Notes: generated by a model from the letters alone, not told the origin. Positions 19,567 to 29,697 are shown, counted from the first letter of the stretch. The stretch is 64,000 nt of DNA from Sedimentibacter sp. MB31-C6 (GCF_035934735.1 NZ_CP142396.1:2232001-2296000); one strand, 5' to 3'. Numbers and translations are program-made.

Positions 19567-20550
19567 ATGTTATACTTAGTTAATAATTCCACAGATCCTT
19601 GGTTCAATTTAGCTCTTGAAGAGGTATTAATGAAAGATAAAAGTATAGATGAAGATGTTATTATGTTGTGGCAAAATGATAAATCAGTTATTATTGGGAA
19701 ACATCAAAATACTGTAGAAGAGGTAAACCAACAATTTGCAGATAATAATAATATTAAAATAGCTCGTAGAACAACTGGTGGGGGTGCAGTTTATCATGAT
19801 TTAGGTAATTTAAACTACACCTTTATTACAAAATATACAAATAAAGAAAATGTAGACTTTAAGAAATTTGCAATACCTGTTGTAGATGCATTGAATAGCT
19901 TAGGATTAAATCCTGAGTTGTCAGGAAGAAATGATATTTTATTAGATGGGAAAAAAATTTCTGGAACAGCAATGGCATGTATAGGTGATAAGTTTATGTT
20001 TCATGGTACTTTACTTTTTGATATTAACATTGAGATTGCCTCAAAAGTATTGACTGTTAAAGCAGATAAAATAGAATCAAAGGGCATTAAATCAGTAAAA
20101 AGTAGAATGGGAAACATTAAATCATATTTACCTAACTTAACAATAAATGAGTTTAAAGAAGAAATTATAAAAAATCTAGAAAAAAATAGTGACAAATATA
20201 TTAAAAGAAAAATTAGCCAAAATGAAATCAGTAAAACAAATGAATTATATAATAACAAGTTTTCTAAATATGAATGGAATTATGGATACTCTCCAAAATG
20301 CAATTTTCATAAATTTACACGACTTCCTTGCGGTGGAATCGACATAAATTTGAATATTGAAAATGGATATATTACAGAATGTAAAATATTTGGTGATTTT
20401 ATTGGTCTTCATGGAATAGAATCAGTGGAAAATATTATTAAAGGAAGTATGTATAATGTAAAAGAAATTAGAGTCAAGTTAAATGATTTAAATTTAAATC
20501 AATATTTTGGAAGTATGACTATTGATGAAATTTTACAATGCATATTTTAA
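19567..20550 (+). CDS. lplA: Lipoate-protein ligase A
   Basis: The enzyme attaches free lipoate to the lipoyl lysine of E2 or GcvH proteins through lipoyl-AMP. The 327-residue protein starts with the family pattern NLALEEVLM. It has the RRTTGGGAVYHDLGNLNYTF lipoate-binding motif near residue 70 and the LSGRNDILLDGKKISGTA motif near 120. The C-terminal accessory domain extends to the end. GGAGGAGG precedes the ATG. Its position near acoC suggests it serves the acetoin complex, which is inference. Confidence 0.94.
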   Translation: MLYLVNNSTDPWFNLALEEVLMKDKSIDEDVIMLWQNDKSVIIGKHQNTVEEVNQQFADNNNIKIARRTTGGGAVYHDLGNLNYTFITKYTNKENVDFKKFAIPVVDALNSLGLNPELSGRNDILLDGKKISGTAMACIGDKFMFHGTLLFDINIEIASKVLTVKADKIESKGIKSVKSRMGNIKSYLPNLTINEFKEEIIKNLEKNSDKYIKRKISQNEISKTNELYNNKFSKYEWNYGYSPKCNFHKFTRLPCGGIDINLNIENGYITECKIFGDFIGLHGIESVENIIKGSMYNVKEIRVKLNDLNLNQYFGSMTIDEILQCIF

Positions 20551-20596
20551 GAAGAATTAAAGACGAATATTACGATAAGCGAATGAGAGGGAAATT

Positions 20597-21520
20597 ATGA
20601 TTACATCATTGATTAATAGCATTACTTTAATGGGAATTTTAATGATTATTGGCTTTAATCTTAGAAATAAGAAAATACTAAACGATGATGCAGAAAATGC
20701 ATTAACATATATCTTAGTGAATATTGCTATACCTGCAATGCTTGTTAATTCTTTTCTTGTTGATTTTTCCGTTGAGCAATTAAAAACAGGATTGACATTG
20801 TTGATGGTTGCAGTGTTTTTTGACTTATTTCTTATTTTATTAGGCAATGTTGTTGCTATTAAACTTAAAGATAAGGATAAGAAAAAAATAGTAAAATTTA
20901 CAGTGGCGTTAATGAATGGAGCCTTTATGGGATATCCAATTGTAAATCAGATGTTTGGAGCAGAAGGATTGTTTTATGCAACAATGTTTCATACTCCGAA
21001 TATAATATTCATGTGGACATATGGTACATCGTTATTTTTAGATGGGAAAAAAGATAAAAAAAGATATGTTCAAATGTTTGTAAATCCTGGAATGGTTGGA
21101 GTTTATATAGGTCTTATAATTTATTTGTCTAGAATTCAATTGCCACCATTTGCAATAAATTTAGTAGGACTTATGGCTAATGTTACAACAGTATTATCTA
21201 TGATAATCATAGGAAGTAAAATAGCGACTATTGGGATTCACAATTCATTTTTTGATATACAAGCATATTTTGCTTCCTGTTGGAGATTGATAATTTCTCC
21301 TATTATTATGATAATAATATTAAAATTTTTAAATTTTGAAGAAATGATAGAACAAATTTATGTAATTTATGCTGCATTACCTGTAGCAGTTATGATGCCT
21401 ATTATGGCTAAAAGCTATGGAAATGGTGATGATGGTTTTGCATCAAAAATAGTTGTAATAACACATTTGTTATCATTAGTAACAATTCCATTATTTGTGT
21501 GGTTATACACCATTATGTAG
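20597..21520 (+). CDS. AEC (auxin efflux carrier) family transporter
   Basis: This 307-residue protein has about ten membrane helices. The N-terminal half has the family pattern LVNIAIPAMLVNSFL, and the C-terminal half contains ALPVAVMMPIMAKSYG and the ending LLSLVTIPLFVWL. Family members include malate, malonate and other organic-acid permeases, so the substrate is uncertain. The stop codon TAG belongs to a dispersed GTAGGG repeat that begins at the last codons. The length is normal, so the repeat replaced at most a few residues. Confidence 0.88.
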   Translation: MITSLINSITLMGILMIIGFNLRNKKILNDDAENALTYILVNIAIPAMLVNSFLVDFSVEQLKTGLTLLMVAVFFDLFLILLGNVVAIKLKDKDKKKIVKFTVALMNGAFMGYPIVNQMFGAEGLFYATMFHTPNIIFMWTYGTSLFLDGKKDKKRYVQMFVNPGMVGVYIGLIIYLSRIQLPPFAINLVGLMANVTTVLSMIIIGSKIATIGIHNSFFDIQAYFASCWRLIISPIIMIIILKFLNFEEMIEQIYVIYAALPVAVMMPIMAKSYGNGDDGFASKIVVITHLLSLVTIPLFVWLYTIM

Positions 21521-21543
21521 GGGACGCATTGCATGCGTCCCGA
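21517..21543 (+). repeat. Dispersed repeat, first hairpin only
   Basis: GTAGGGGACGCATTGCATGC with its complementary GTCCC arm. The TAG of its conserved GTAGGG end is the stop codon of the AEC transporter. The hairpin lies between convergent genes and may also act as a terminator. Confidence 0.85.
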
Positions 21544-21549
21544 TGTTTG

Positions 21550-22770
21550 TTAATTTGCATATAATTTCACTATTTCTATTAAAATATCAACAGTTTTTTC
21601 CATTGATTGAATTGAAATATATTCATATCTTCCATGGAAATTATGTCCTCCAGTACATAAATTAGGACAAGGAAGCCCCATATATGAAAGCCTTGCTCCA
21701 TCAGTTCCACCTCTTATAGGAATTATTTGTGGTTTAATTCCAAGGTTTTTCATAGCCTTTTCAGCAGTTTCTATTATATGCATGTGAGGGAGGATTTTTT
21801 CTTTCATATTATAATAAGAATCTTTCAACTCTACGATAACTGTATTTTCACCATACATTTCATTTAAATAATCTGCGATTTTTACAAACCTATCTTTTTT
21901 AGAATTAAATTTAATTAAATTGTGATCTCGAATTATATAGTCGAGATATGTTTTTTCAACTGTACCGTTAATATTATCCAGCAAATTAAAACCTTCATAA
22001 TTCTCTGTATTAGCTGGATTTTCAAATACAGGAAGCATATTTTGAAATTCCATAGCGATTAAAATTGAGTTCTTCATTTTATTTTTAGCCGAACCTGGAT
22101 GAATATTAATTCCATTAATAGTAACCTTAGCACTTGCTGCATTGAAATTTTCATACTCTATTTCTCCCAGAGCTCCACCATCAACTGTATAAGCAAAATC
22201 AGCATTAAACTTCTCAACATCAAACAAGTTAGCTCCATTTCCAACTTCTTCGTCAGGAGTAAATCCAATTTTAATTGTTCCATGTTCTATCTCTGTATTG
22301 TTAATAAAAAATTCAGCCATTGATAGAATCTCAGCAATTCCTGCCTTGTTATCAGCTCCTAGAAGCGTTGTACCATCTGTAACTATTAAATCATCTCCGA
22401 TATAGTTTAATAAATGCTCAAACATTTCCGTTTTCATAACGATATTTTTTTCTTCATTTAATAAAATGTCTTTGCCGTCATAATTATGTATAATTTTTGT
22501 TTTTATATTATTACCCGGCATATCGGGAGATGTATCCATATGAGCAATAAAACCTATTGTTGGAATATCCTTATTTGTATTTTTAGGAATAGTGCCGTAA
22601 ACATAGCCATAATCAGTCATATAAACATCAGAAATACCTATTTCTTTCATTTCTTCTGTTAGAATACGTGCTAAGTTTAATTGCTTATTACTACTTGGTA
22701 TTTTTTCAACATCATGAATAGATTGCGTATCAACATTCACATAATTTAAAAATCTTTCGTGTACTTTCAT
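21550..22770 (-). CDS. pepT: Peptidase T (tripeptide aminopeptidase)
   Basis: This M20-family zinc metallopeptidase removes N-terminal residues from tripeptides in the cytoplasm. Metal-site motifs are visible: [11 protein letters not shown] near residue 75, [13 protein letters not shown] near 140 and the catalytic GFTPDEEVG near 175. [21 protein letters not shown] near the C-terminus is typical of PepT. The ATG at 22770 is spaced 7 bases from AAAGGA. A TTG six bases upstream is too close to the ribosome site. The gene converges on the AEC transporter, with a repeat hairpin between them. Confidence 0.95.
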   Translation of the reverse strand: MKVHERFLNYVNVDTQSIHDVEKIPSSNKQLNLARILTEEMKEIGISDVYMTDYGYVYGTIPKNTNKDIPTIGFIAHMDTSPDMPGNNIKTKIIHNYDGKDILLNEEKNIVMKTEMFEHLLNYIGDDLIVTDGTTLLGADNKAGIAEILSMAEFFINNTEIEHGTIKIGFTPDEEVGNGANLFDVEKFNADFAYTVDGGALGEIEYENFNAASAKVTINGINIHPGSAKNKMKNSILIAMEFQNMLPVFENPANTENYEGFNLLDNINGTVEKTYLDYIIRDHNLIKFNSKKDRFVKIADYLNEMYGENTVIVELKDSYYNMKEKILPHMHIIETAEKAMKNLGIKPQIIPIRGGTDGARLSYMGLPCPNLCTGGHNFHGRYEYISIQSMEKTVDILIEIVKLYAN

Positions 22771-22861
22771 ATTCAAATCCTTTCTATGACAAATATTAAT
22801 TTATATTATAGTATTAATAATTATAACACTATAAATACATATTTCAACAAACAATTTAAAC

Positions 22862-22984
22862 ATAGGGGGCGCATTGAATGCGCCCCGCGGTTTGCATACA
22901 ATGCAAACATACAGTAGATTCACAGTAAATTCATAATTCCAACATGGTGAAATATAGGGGGTGCATTGAATGCAAACATACATT
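22862..22984 (+). repeat. Dispersed repeat: one full and one deletion-derived copy
   Basis: The copy at 22862-22912 has GGGGCGC/GCGCCCC in hairpin 1, a compensated variant of GGGACGC/GCGTCCC. The second, at 22954-22984, joins the left arm of hairpin 1 (GGGGTGCATTG) directly to the right arm of hairpin 2 (ATGCAAACATAC), so the middle is lost. It lies between pepT and the divergent LUD gene. Confidence 0.8.
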
Positions 22985-22993
22985 CATTTGTAA

Positions 22994-23036
22994 TTGAAAA
23001 TATATTGTAATTGTTATATAATGATTACAATATATT
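22994..23036 (+). promoter_or_regulatory. Promoter with 13-bp operator palindrome before the LUD gene
   Basis: TTGAAA (22994-22999), a 17-base spacer and TATAAT (23017-23022) form a sigma-A promoter. AATATATTGTAAT (22999-23011) and its exact reverse complement (23024-23036) flank the -10 box. This geometry suits a dimeric repressor blocking the promoter. Confidence 0.6.
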
Positions 23037-23070
23037 ACTTACATATTAAAAAATAATAGGAGGATGTTGT

Positions 23071-23706
23071 ATGGATTTCATTCAGGAAGCAAACAAGATA
23101 AAAAGTTCAACAATAATAAAGAATCTTAATAAAAGAGCTATGGAAGGTTACTATTTCGAAACGAAGGAAGAAGCAATAAAACATGTTATGTCTATGATAA
23201 AACAGGAAGATGTAGTTTCATGGGGAGGAACAACAACTATAGATGAGTTGGGAATAAAGAAGTTATTAAAAGAAAAAAATATAAAAGTTATTGATAGAGA
23301 TACAGGAAAATCGCCAGAAGAAAGAACTAAACTGATGAAAGCAGCTTTGACATCAGATGTATTTTTGGCTAGTACTAATGCAATAACAATGGATGGAGAG
23401 TTGCTGAATATAGATGGAAATGGGAATCGTTTAGCAGCATTTTGTTATGGACCAGACAGTGTAATAGTAGTAGCAGGGATGAATAAGGTTGTTCGAGATT
23501 TAGATAGTGCATTAAAAAAAGCTAGATTAGATGCTACAGTACCTAATGCTATTAGAACGAATTCAAAGACTCCTTGTGCAGTTACTGGAATTTGTACAGA
23601 ATGCACATCTCCACAAACAATTTGTGGACAAATATTAGTAACTAGATATTGTAAACCAGCAAATAAAATAAAGGTAGTTTTAGTAGGAGAACATTTAGGA
23701 TTTTAA
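23071..23706 (+). CDS. LUD-domain (LutC/YkgG-like, DUF162) protein
   Basis: A 211-residue single-domain protein of the LUD family. It has VVSWGGTTTIDELGI near residue 50 and the ASTNAITMDGELLNIDGNGNR segment near 110, which is the conserved core. LutC and LutB of lactate oxidation carry this domain, but stand-alone small members like this one are uncharacterised. The C-terminal third has several cysteines (CAVTGICTEC, CGQI, RYCKP) that could bind metal. Lactate metabolism is a possible link but is not shown. RBS GGAGGATG precedes the ATG. A palindrome-overlapped promoter lies just upstream. Confidence 0.85.
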   Translation: MDFIQEANKIKSSTIIKNLNKRAMEGYYFETKEEAIKHVMSMIKQEDVVSWGGTTTIDELGIKKLLKEKNIKVIDRDTGKSPEERTKLMKAALTSDVFLASTNAITMDGELLNIDGNGNRLAAFCYGPDSVIVVAGMNKVVRDLDSALKKARLDATVPNAIRTNSKTPCAVTGICTECTSPQTICGQILVTRYCKPANKIKVVLVGEHLGF

Positions 23707-23745
23707 CGTAGGGGGCGCATTGAATGCGCCCCGAGGTTTGCCCCG
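23707..23745 (+). repeat. Dispersed repeat, truncated copy
   Basis: GTAGGGGGCGCATTGAATGC plus GCCCC starts two bases after the LUD stop codon. Only the left arm of the second hairpin remains. Confidence 0.8.
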
Positions 23746-23770
23746 CATTAAATGAAACAAGGAGAATACA

Positions 23771-24895
23771 ATGAAAATAATTCATACCTCAGATTGGCAT
23801 CTAGGAATAAGCTTACATAGTGCCTCATTAATAGAAGAGCAGAGAAATTTTATTGATTACTTAATTAAGGTGGTTAAGGAAAATAGTGTTGATGCCATTT
23901 TAATTGCTGGAGACATATTTGATAATTCTGTATCAAGTGCCGAAGCAATAACAATATATAATTACGCTGTAACGACACTATGCAATGAAATAGGCGTTCC
24001 AGTTATTATTTCAGCAGGAAATCATGATGGAGCTGCCCGCTTAGCATCGTGTAACGAGCTCTTGAAAAAATCAGGACTATATATAAGTGGGAAGCTTACA
24101 AAAGATATAGTTCCAATTACCATAAATGACTGTAACATATATCCTCTTCCATACTTTAACATAGATGAAGTAAAGGCATTGTTCCCAGATGAAAAGATTA
24201 GTGATTATAATGACGCTATGAATTATGTTATTAAAAATATTTTAAAAAACACCCAATCTGATAAGAAAAATATACTAATGTGTCATTGTTTTGTTGGGGG
24301 TTCAGTACTTTCAGAAAGTGACCGTTCAGCAATGGTAGGAAGTGCTTCTATCGTATCTGAAAAAATATTTGAAGATTTTGATTATGTAGCAATGGGACAT
24401 TTACATAGGTCTCAAAAAAGAGGAAAAAATATTAGATACAGTGGTTCACCATTGAAATATTCCTTTAGTGAAGCTAATCATAAAAAAAATATAACTATAA
24501 TTGATATTGATGATGAAGTCAGTATTCAAGAAATTGAAGTAGTGCCATTAAGAGAAGTTAGAGTAATAAAGGGAACTTTTGATGAAGTTGTTGATATTGC
24601 CGAAAAAGATACTCGAAAAGATGATTATATTAAAATAGAAATATCAGATAAGTATGCAGGTATGGAATCAGTTGAACTTTTTAGGTCATTTTATAGCAAC
24701 TTGTTAAGTATTTCAGGTAAAGTAAATGAAACTCAAGAAAATGAGCTTACTGTAGATGAACTGCATAATTTATCAATAGATGATATTTTAGGTAAATTTT
24801 ACAAGGAAATCACAGGAACTGATATATCTGAAGAACAGGTAAATTGGTTTAACGAAGCATTAGAATCAGTTCAGGAGGGGGATGGGAACCAATGA
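23771..24895 (+). CDS. sbcD: Exonuclease SbcCD subunit D
   Basis: This is the Mre11-like nuclease subunit, 374 residues. Phosphoesterase motifs are in order: HTSDWHLG near the start, AGDIFDN near residue 57, SAGNHDGAARL near 85, MCHCFVGGS and AMGHLHRSQ. With SbcC it degrades hairpins and processes double-strand breaks. Its stop overlaps the sbcC start by four bases (ATGA), showing translational coupling. The activity against DNA hairpins is notable in a genome rich in palindromic repeats. Confidence 0.95.
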   Translation: MKIIHTSDWHLGISLHSASLIEEQRNFIDYLIKVVKENSVDAILIAGDIFDNSVSSAEAITIYNYAVTTLCNEIGVPVIISAGNHDGAARLASCNELLKKSGLYISGKLTKDIVPITINDCNIYPLPYFNIDEVKALFPDEKISDYNDAMNYVIKNILKNTQSDKKNILMCHCFVGGSVLSESDRSAMVGSASIVSEKIFEDFDYVAMGHLHRSQKRGKNIRYSGSPLKYSFSEANHKKNITIIDIDDEVSIQEIEVVPLREVRVIKGTFDEVVDIAEKDTRKDDYIKIEISDKYAGMESVELFRSFYSNLLSISGKVNETQENELTVDELHNLSIDDILGKFYKEITGTDISEEQVNWFNEALESVQEGDGNQ

Positions 24896-27800
24896 TACCA
24901 ATTAAACTTACATTTCAGGCCTTTGGTCCCTATGTAAACAAGCAAGAAATTGATTTTGGAAAGTTTACTAATACCGGTGTATTTTTAATTCACGGAAATA
25001 CAGGATCAGGTAAAACTACAATACTTGATGCAATCAGTTATGCCCTTTATGGAAAGGCAAGTGGAGGTCAGAGAGGCGATATAACAGCTATGCGTTGTCA
25101 GATGGCACCTGAAGATATTCCAACAGAAGTAGAATTTGAATTTGAAATAAGAGGAAGAACATATAAATTTACACGCAATATTAAAATACGAACTAAAAGA
25201 AATGGCACGAAAGAATACAATGTAACGCAAAATGCTATGTTTTTAGATGAAGAAGGAATATTCATTCCTTTTTTTGAAAATCCTAGAATTAGAGATGTAG
25301 AACAAAAATCTATAGAAATAATAGGACTAAATCATGAACAGTTCATACAAGTTATAATGTTACCTCAAGGTAAATTTGAAAAGCTTTTAGTGGCTAAATC
25401 TGGTGAAAAAGAAGATATAATGGTAACTTTGTTTAATGCAGAAAAATGGCAAGAGGCAGCAGAATGGATTTGTAATGAAGCTAGAAAAATGAATAGAGAT
25501 ATTCAAGGTAAAAAAGACAATATTATTCATTTGCTTAAAGCAGACAATGCAGAAACAGTAGAAGACTTAGAAAATCAAATTAACGAATTAAAAAATAATA
25601 TAGAAAATTCAACTAAAGAAAAAAAGGAAACTAAAGAGAAACTAACTAAAGAAAGAGCCAATTTAGAAATACAAAATGAAATATTTAATATATTTGCAGA
25701 AAAAGATAAAGCAGAAAAAGAGTTAAGTAAAATTAATAGTAAAGAATCTGAAATTAATGAAATAATGATTAAGCTAGAAAAAGGTAAAAAGGCATTTAAT
25801 ATATCACAAAAATACGCTAATATGAATAATTTGCAGTTGCAATTAAAAGAAATGAAATCAAAGCTTGCAACTGAAGAAAATAATTATAAAAATTGTATAG
25901 ATATTATAGAGAATATTGAAAAAACTATGTCAGAATTGACTGAAAAGGAAGCATATATAGAAGATTTAAAGGAAAGTAAAATAAAGTCAGAAGGATTAAA
26001 GGAAGTATATAGCCAAATTACTAAATCAAAAGTAAGGGCAGAAAGCGAAAAAAAGAAATATATATCTTTATCATCAGAATTAAAAAGTAAACAATTATTG
26101 TATGCCGAATCGAAAGAAAGGTTACAAAAATATTCTGATAAAATTAATTATATTTTTAATAATTATAGTTTAAAACTTCCAATCCTTAGAGAAAATGTAG
26201 AGAAATTAAATTCTATTGAAAAAAAACAAAATGAGTTTAATTTGATAAAAGCAGAGATAAAAAATATAGATACAATTTTGGATAAATTTAATAAAGATGC
26301 TGACATAAATTTTAAAAATATAGAAACAAAAAAGGCAGAATATGAAAATAAGTATCACCATTATTTAGACCAGGCAGCATATATAATGGGAGAAGGTTTA
26401 AGCGAAGGACAGAAATGTCCTGTCTGCGGAAGTATTCATCATCCAGAAAAAGCTTTAAAGTCAAAGGATGATGTAGATGCATCTTTAATTAAAAAATTGG
26501 GCATAGAATTAGATAAACTAAAGGAAGTAAATTTAGAAATAAGCAATAATATCGCTAAATATACTGCAGAAAAATCAGCAAAGTCTGAAAGACTTAAAAA
26601 TATGTATGAAGAAATTGCACAGTTAATAAGTAGTTTTAACGGAGATATTGATAAAAGTATAAGAAATAATCTTAAAATAGCAGAAGAAGAGAACAATAAA
26701 ATAGATAGCTTAAGAAAGACAGAAGCAAATCTTAAAGATACAACAACTAAAATTGACATAGAGATTTCAGAGCTAAATATAAAACTTACTGAGCAGAGTA
26801 AGTTGATGGAAGAAAGTCTTGCAATATATAATTCATTAAATTCTAGGAAAATCAAGGGTATTGAAAACGAAGAAGATTTAAACAAAAAAATAGATGATTT
26901 AAATAAGACAATAAATAAATATATAAATACATTAAAGGAATTAACTAATAAAAAAAGTGAAGCAGATAAAGCTCTAAGTTCAAGTAAAGCCAGCCTTAAT
27001 TATTTAAGAAGCGACGTTAAGAATAAAAATAATGAATTGCAAGAAATTAAGTTAAAATTTGATGTAGAACTTAAAGTTAATAATTTCAATGATTATGAGG
27101 AATTTAAGTTATATTTGGTTGATGAGGATATATTAGATAAATGGGATAAAAAAATTCAAAGCTTCATTATAGAAAAGGGAACTGTTAAAAATAACTTAGA
27201 AAGACTTATAAAACTAACAGAAAATAAAACAAAACCTAATATTGATGAATTAAAGAATATTATTATCGAACTTGATAAAAAAGTTACAGAGTGGGAAAAA
27301 CAAATTGCATTATGCAATGATAGAAATAAGCGATTAGAAAAGATAATAAACATTGTTAATAAAGAACAAGAGCAACTTTATGAAATGATGAAGAAGTATG
27401 ACAACTATTACAATTTTGGTATTACTTTAAGAGGGGATACTGGTATAAGTCTGAGACGTTATGTTCTTGGAGTCATGCTTTCGTCTGTAACTGTTGAAGC
27501 AAACAGATTGCTAAAAAATGTTCATGATGGTCGTTTCCAATTATGTAGAACTTTAGAAGGTAAGGGTAGATCTCGAAAGGCTGGTCTGGACCTTGAAGTA
27601 TTTGATGCATTTTCAGGTGAAAAAAGAGGCGTAGACAGTTTATCTGGGGGTGAAAAATTCTTAGTATCATTATCTCTTTCTCTTGGATTGTCCGCTGTAG
27701 TACAAGCTCAGTCTGGAGGTATAAGTATGGATACCATGTTTATAGATGAAGGATTTGGAAGCTTAGATAGCTCGTCAATTGGTGATGCAATGAGAGTTTT

Positions 27801-27930
27801 AAGCTCAGTAAAGGGTTCGAAAAGATTAGTAGGTATTATATCTCATGTACAAAATCTAAAAGAAACAATAGAAACATCAATAATCGTAGAAAAAGGCAGA
27901 GAAGGTTCAAAATTGCAAATTAACGTATAA
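24892..27930 (+). CDS. sbcC: Exonuclease SbcCD subunit C (SMC-like ATPase)
   Basis: This is the Rad50-like ATPase of the SbcCD nuclease, 1012 residues. The N-terminal ATPase half has HGNTGSGKTTILDAI (Walker A). Two long lysine/glutamate-rich coiled coils flank the zinc hook, with CPVCG at residues 509-513. The C-terminal half has the ABC signature LSGGEKFLVSLSLSLGLS and Walker B MFIDEGFGSLD. It is translationally coupled to sbcD. Confidence 0.96.
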   Translation: MIPIKLTFQAFGPYVNKQEIDFGKFTNTGVFLIHGNTGSGKTTILDAISYALYGKASGGQRGDITAMRCQMAPEDIPTEVEFEFEIRGRTYKFTRNIKIRTKRNGTKEYNVTQNAMFLDEEGIFIPFFENPRIRDVEQKSIEIIGLNHEQFIQVIMLPQGKFEKLLVAKSGEKEDIMVTLFNAEKWQEAAEWICNEARKMNRDIQGKKDNIIHLLKADNAETVEDLENQINELKNNIENSTKEKKETKEKLTKERANLEIQNEIFNIFAEKDKAEKELSKINSKESEINEIMIKLEKGKKAFNISQKYANMNNLQLQLKEMKSKLATEENNYKNCIDIIENIEKTMSELTEKEAYIEDLKESKIKSEGLKEVYSQITKSKVRAESEKKKYISLSSELKSKQLLYAESKERLQKYSDKINYIFNNYSLKLPILRENVEKLNSIEKKQNEFNLIKAEIKNIDTILDKFNKDADINFKNIETKKAEYENKYHHYLDQAAYIMGEGLSEGQKCPVCGSIHHPEKALKSKDDVDASLIKKLGIELDKLKEVNLEISNNIAKYTAEKSAKSERLKNMYEEIAQLISSFNGDIDKSIRNNLKIAEEENNKIDSLRKTEANLKDTTTKIDIEISELNIKLTEQSKLMEESLAIYNSLNSRKIKGIENEEDLNKKIDDLNKTINKYINTLKELTNKKSEADKALSSSKASLNYLRSDVKNKNNELQEIKLKFDVELKVNNFNDYEEFKLYLVDEDILDKWDKKIQSFIIEKGTVKNNLERLIKLTENKTKPNIDELKNIIIELDKKVTEWEKQIALCNDRNKRLEKIINIVNKEQEQLYEMMKKYDNYYNFGITLRGDTGISLRRYVLGVMLSSVTVEANRLLKNVHDGRFQLCRTLEGKGRSRKAGLDLEVFDAFSGEKRGVDSLSGGEKFLVSLSLSLGLSAVVQAQSGGISMDTMFIDEGFGSLDSSSIGDAMRVLSSVKGSKRLVGIISHVQNLKETIETSIIVEKGREGSKLQINV

Positions 27931-27976
27931 TGAATAAATCTTCGCTATCACTTAGAATAACACGAATATATTAAAT

Positions 27977-28003
27977 AATGGTACGCATAAAATGCGTACC
28001 ATT
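27977..28003. terminator. Bidirectional terminator between sbcC and ppiB
   Basis: AATGGTACGCA and TGCGTACCATT pair across a short A-rich loop, with A/T flanks on both sides. The stem resembles hairpin 2 of the dispersed repeats (GGTATGCATAAAATGCATACC) and may be a domesticated copy. Confidence 0.65.
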
Positions 28004-28005
28004 TA

Positions 28006-28524
28006 TTATAGTTTTTCTGGTTCTTCGTATGTTTCACCAAAAGTATCAACTGTAACTTTTTTAAGTTTAACTTCTTCAATTGGTCTATCCATAGGATCTG
28101 TTTTTGAACGGGCAATTTTATCAATAATGTCATAACCATCAACAACCATTCCAAAGCCAGCGTATTGTCCATCTAGATGAGGAGATCTCTTGTGCATTAT
28201 GAAAAATTGAGACCCTGCAGAATTTGGACTCATAGATCTAGCCATTGATAAAACTCCTTCATCATGTTTTAGATCATTTTTAAAATTATTTCCACTAAAT
28301 TCACCTTTAATTGAATAGCCAGGACCGCCCATACCATTTCCGTTAGGGCAACCCCCTTGAATCATAAATCCTTGTATTACTCTATGAAAGATTTTGCCGT
28401 CATAAAAATTCTTATTTATCAATGAAATAAAATTTTTAACGGTATTTGGTGCGATTTTTGGATACAACTCAGCTTTTACTATATCGCCATTTTCGAATTC
28501 AAAAGTAACTATTGGTAATTTCAT
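28006..28524 (-). CDS. ppiB: Cyclophilin-type peptidyl-prolyl cis-trans isomerase
   Basis: A cytoplasmic prolyl isomerase of 172 residues with no signal peptide. The conserved core is present: NFISLINKNFYDGKIFHRVI, FMIQGGCPNGNGMGGPGY, and the active-site stretch SMARSMSPNSAGSQFFIMH. It is convergent with sbcC. The ATG is preceded by GGAGGAAAT on the minus strand. Confidence 0.95.
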   Translation of the reverse strand: MKLPIVTFEFENGDIVKAELYPKIAPNTVKNFISLINKNFYDGKIFHRVIQGFMIQGGCPNGNGMGGPGYSIKGEFSGNNFKNDLKHDEGVLSMARSMSPNSAGSQFFIMHKRSPHLDGQYAGFGMVVDGYDIIDKIARSKTDPMDRPIEEVKLKKVTVDTFGETYEEPEKL

Positions 28525-28694
28525 ATTTCCTCCATAAAATTAATTTTATCTTTAATATACTTTACACTAACTGAGAAAAAAATACAATATCATTCAATAT
28601 ATATTTTTTAATATGTTTTCAGATGGTTACAGTGTAACAACTAAAAGATTTTAGAATATATTAAAGTAAAATATAGTAAATTAGGAGGTAAAGC

Positions 28695-29657
28695 ATGAAA
28701 TGCTCAAATAGAAATGAAGTTGCAGGAATTGGTGTTACAGATAGATGTTGTACAGCTCAATCGGGATGCGACTGGGATGGTACACTAAGGAATGTTGTAA
28801 CTGAACCAATTTATGTGCAAAAAATTTATGATGCAGTATTATTTAATTTACAAGGATTAAAAACAGCTCAAGATACTGTTTTTGAACCAAGTTTAGGTTG
28901 TGGAACAAATATTATTAGAATTGCAGATATTAGATGCAGAAAATTTTTCAATCCTGACAATATTAATGATGAGTGTAACTTAAAATTAAATCCAATTACT
29001 ACATTATCTGGAGGACAATTTGTAAAGAAAGAAGATGGATGCGATTACAAAGTTGTAGGTCCAGATGGAACATTGAGTGAAAGATTAATATACACTGATA
29101 CATCCTATTGTGATGACTTCGAGGAAGGAACTCCAGTATTTGGAACTCAAAACATTGAAGTATCAGGATGTGTTGAAATTGAAATGGATTTAGTTGTTAG
29201 CCCATGTAATTCAGATAATGAAAGTATAGTTACATTATCAGCGGTAGTTGAAATTGCTTCAGAATGTAATCCATTAGTATTAACAAACTTCTTTGAAATT
29301 TGTGTACCATCAGTTTATGATACAGCATTTTTGCCAAGATTTACAGAATTCTGTAACTTATTATGTGAAACTCGACTTGCTACAAACAGTATTCCAAGAG
29401 ATTTCACAATAGATCCTAGAACAGGGGAATTATCTGTGAACTTGATTATTTCACTTTGTATAACATGTGAAAAGAAAGTTGTAGTACCAGTTCAACTTTG
29501 TGTATTAAGCACAGGATTTACTGAAATATCACCAGAACAAGCAGCATTATGTCCAACATTCCCAAGATTGTTCCCAAGACAAATTGACAACAACTCTGTT
29601 GGTGGAGAACGAGGAGGATGCAGGACTAGATCTACTGCGAATGAAGTTATTGATTAA
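28695..29657 (+). CDS. Cysteine-rich protein of unknown family
   Basis: I do not recognise this 320-residue protein. It has about 20 cysteines spread evenly, many in isolated xxC patterns. There is no signal peptide or membrane helix, and the predicted structure is rich in short beta-like hydrophobic stretches. The very good ribosome site (TTAGGAGGTAAAG) and the strong terminator suggest high expression. Even cysteine spacing and lack of a signal sequence are seen in spore-coat or exosporium proteins that are cross-linked by disulfides, but that role is only a guess. It ends in a glycine/arginine-rich tail (GGERGGCRTRS). Confidence 0.75.
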   Translation: MKCSNRNEVAGIGVTDRCCTAQSGCDWDGTLRNVVTEPIYVQKIYDAVLFNLQGLKTAQDTVFEPSLGCGTNIIRIADIRCRKFFNPDNINDECNLKLNPITTLSGGQFVKKEDGCDYKVVGPDGTLSERLIYTDTSYCDDFEEGTPVFGTQNIEVSGCVEIEMDLVVSPCNSDNESIVTLSAVVEIASECNPLVLTNFFEICVPSVYDTAFLPRFTEFCNLLCETRLATNSIPRDFTIDPRTGELSVNLIISLCITCEKKVVVPVQLCVLSTGFTEISPEQAALCPTFPRLFPRQIDNNSVGGERGGCRTRSTANEVID

Positions 29658-29670
29658 TTGTATGTATTAT

Positions 29671-29697
29671 AAAAACCTGTCACAAGACAGGTTTTTT
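29671..29697. terminator. Terminator between convergent genes
   Basis: AAAACCTGTC-ACAA-GACAGGTTTT with T-run to the right and A-run to the left, so it serves both the cysteine-rich gene and the opposing SLH gene. Its right end overlaps the last codon of the latter by two bases. Confidence 0.85.
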
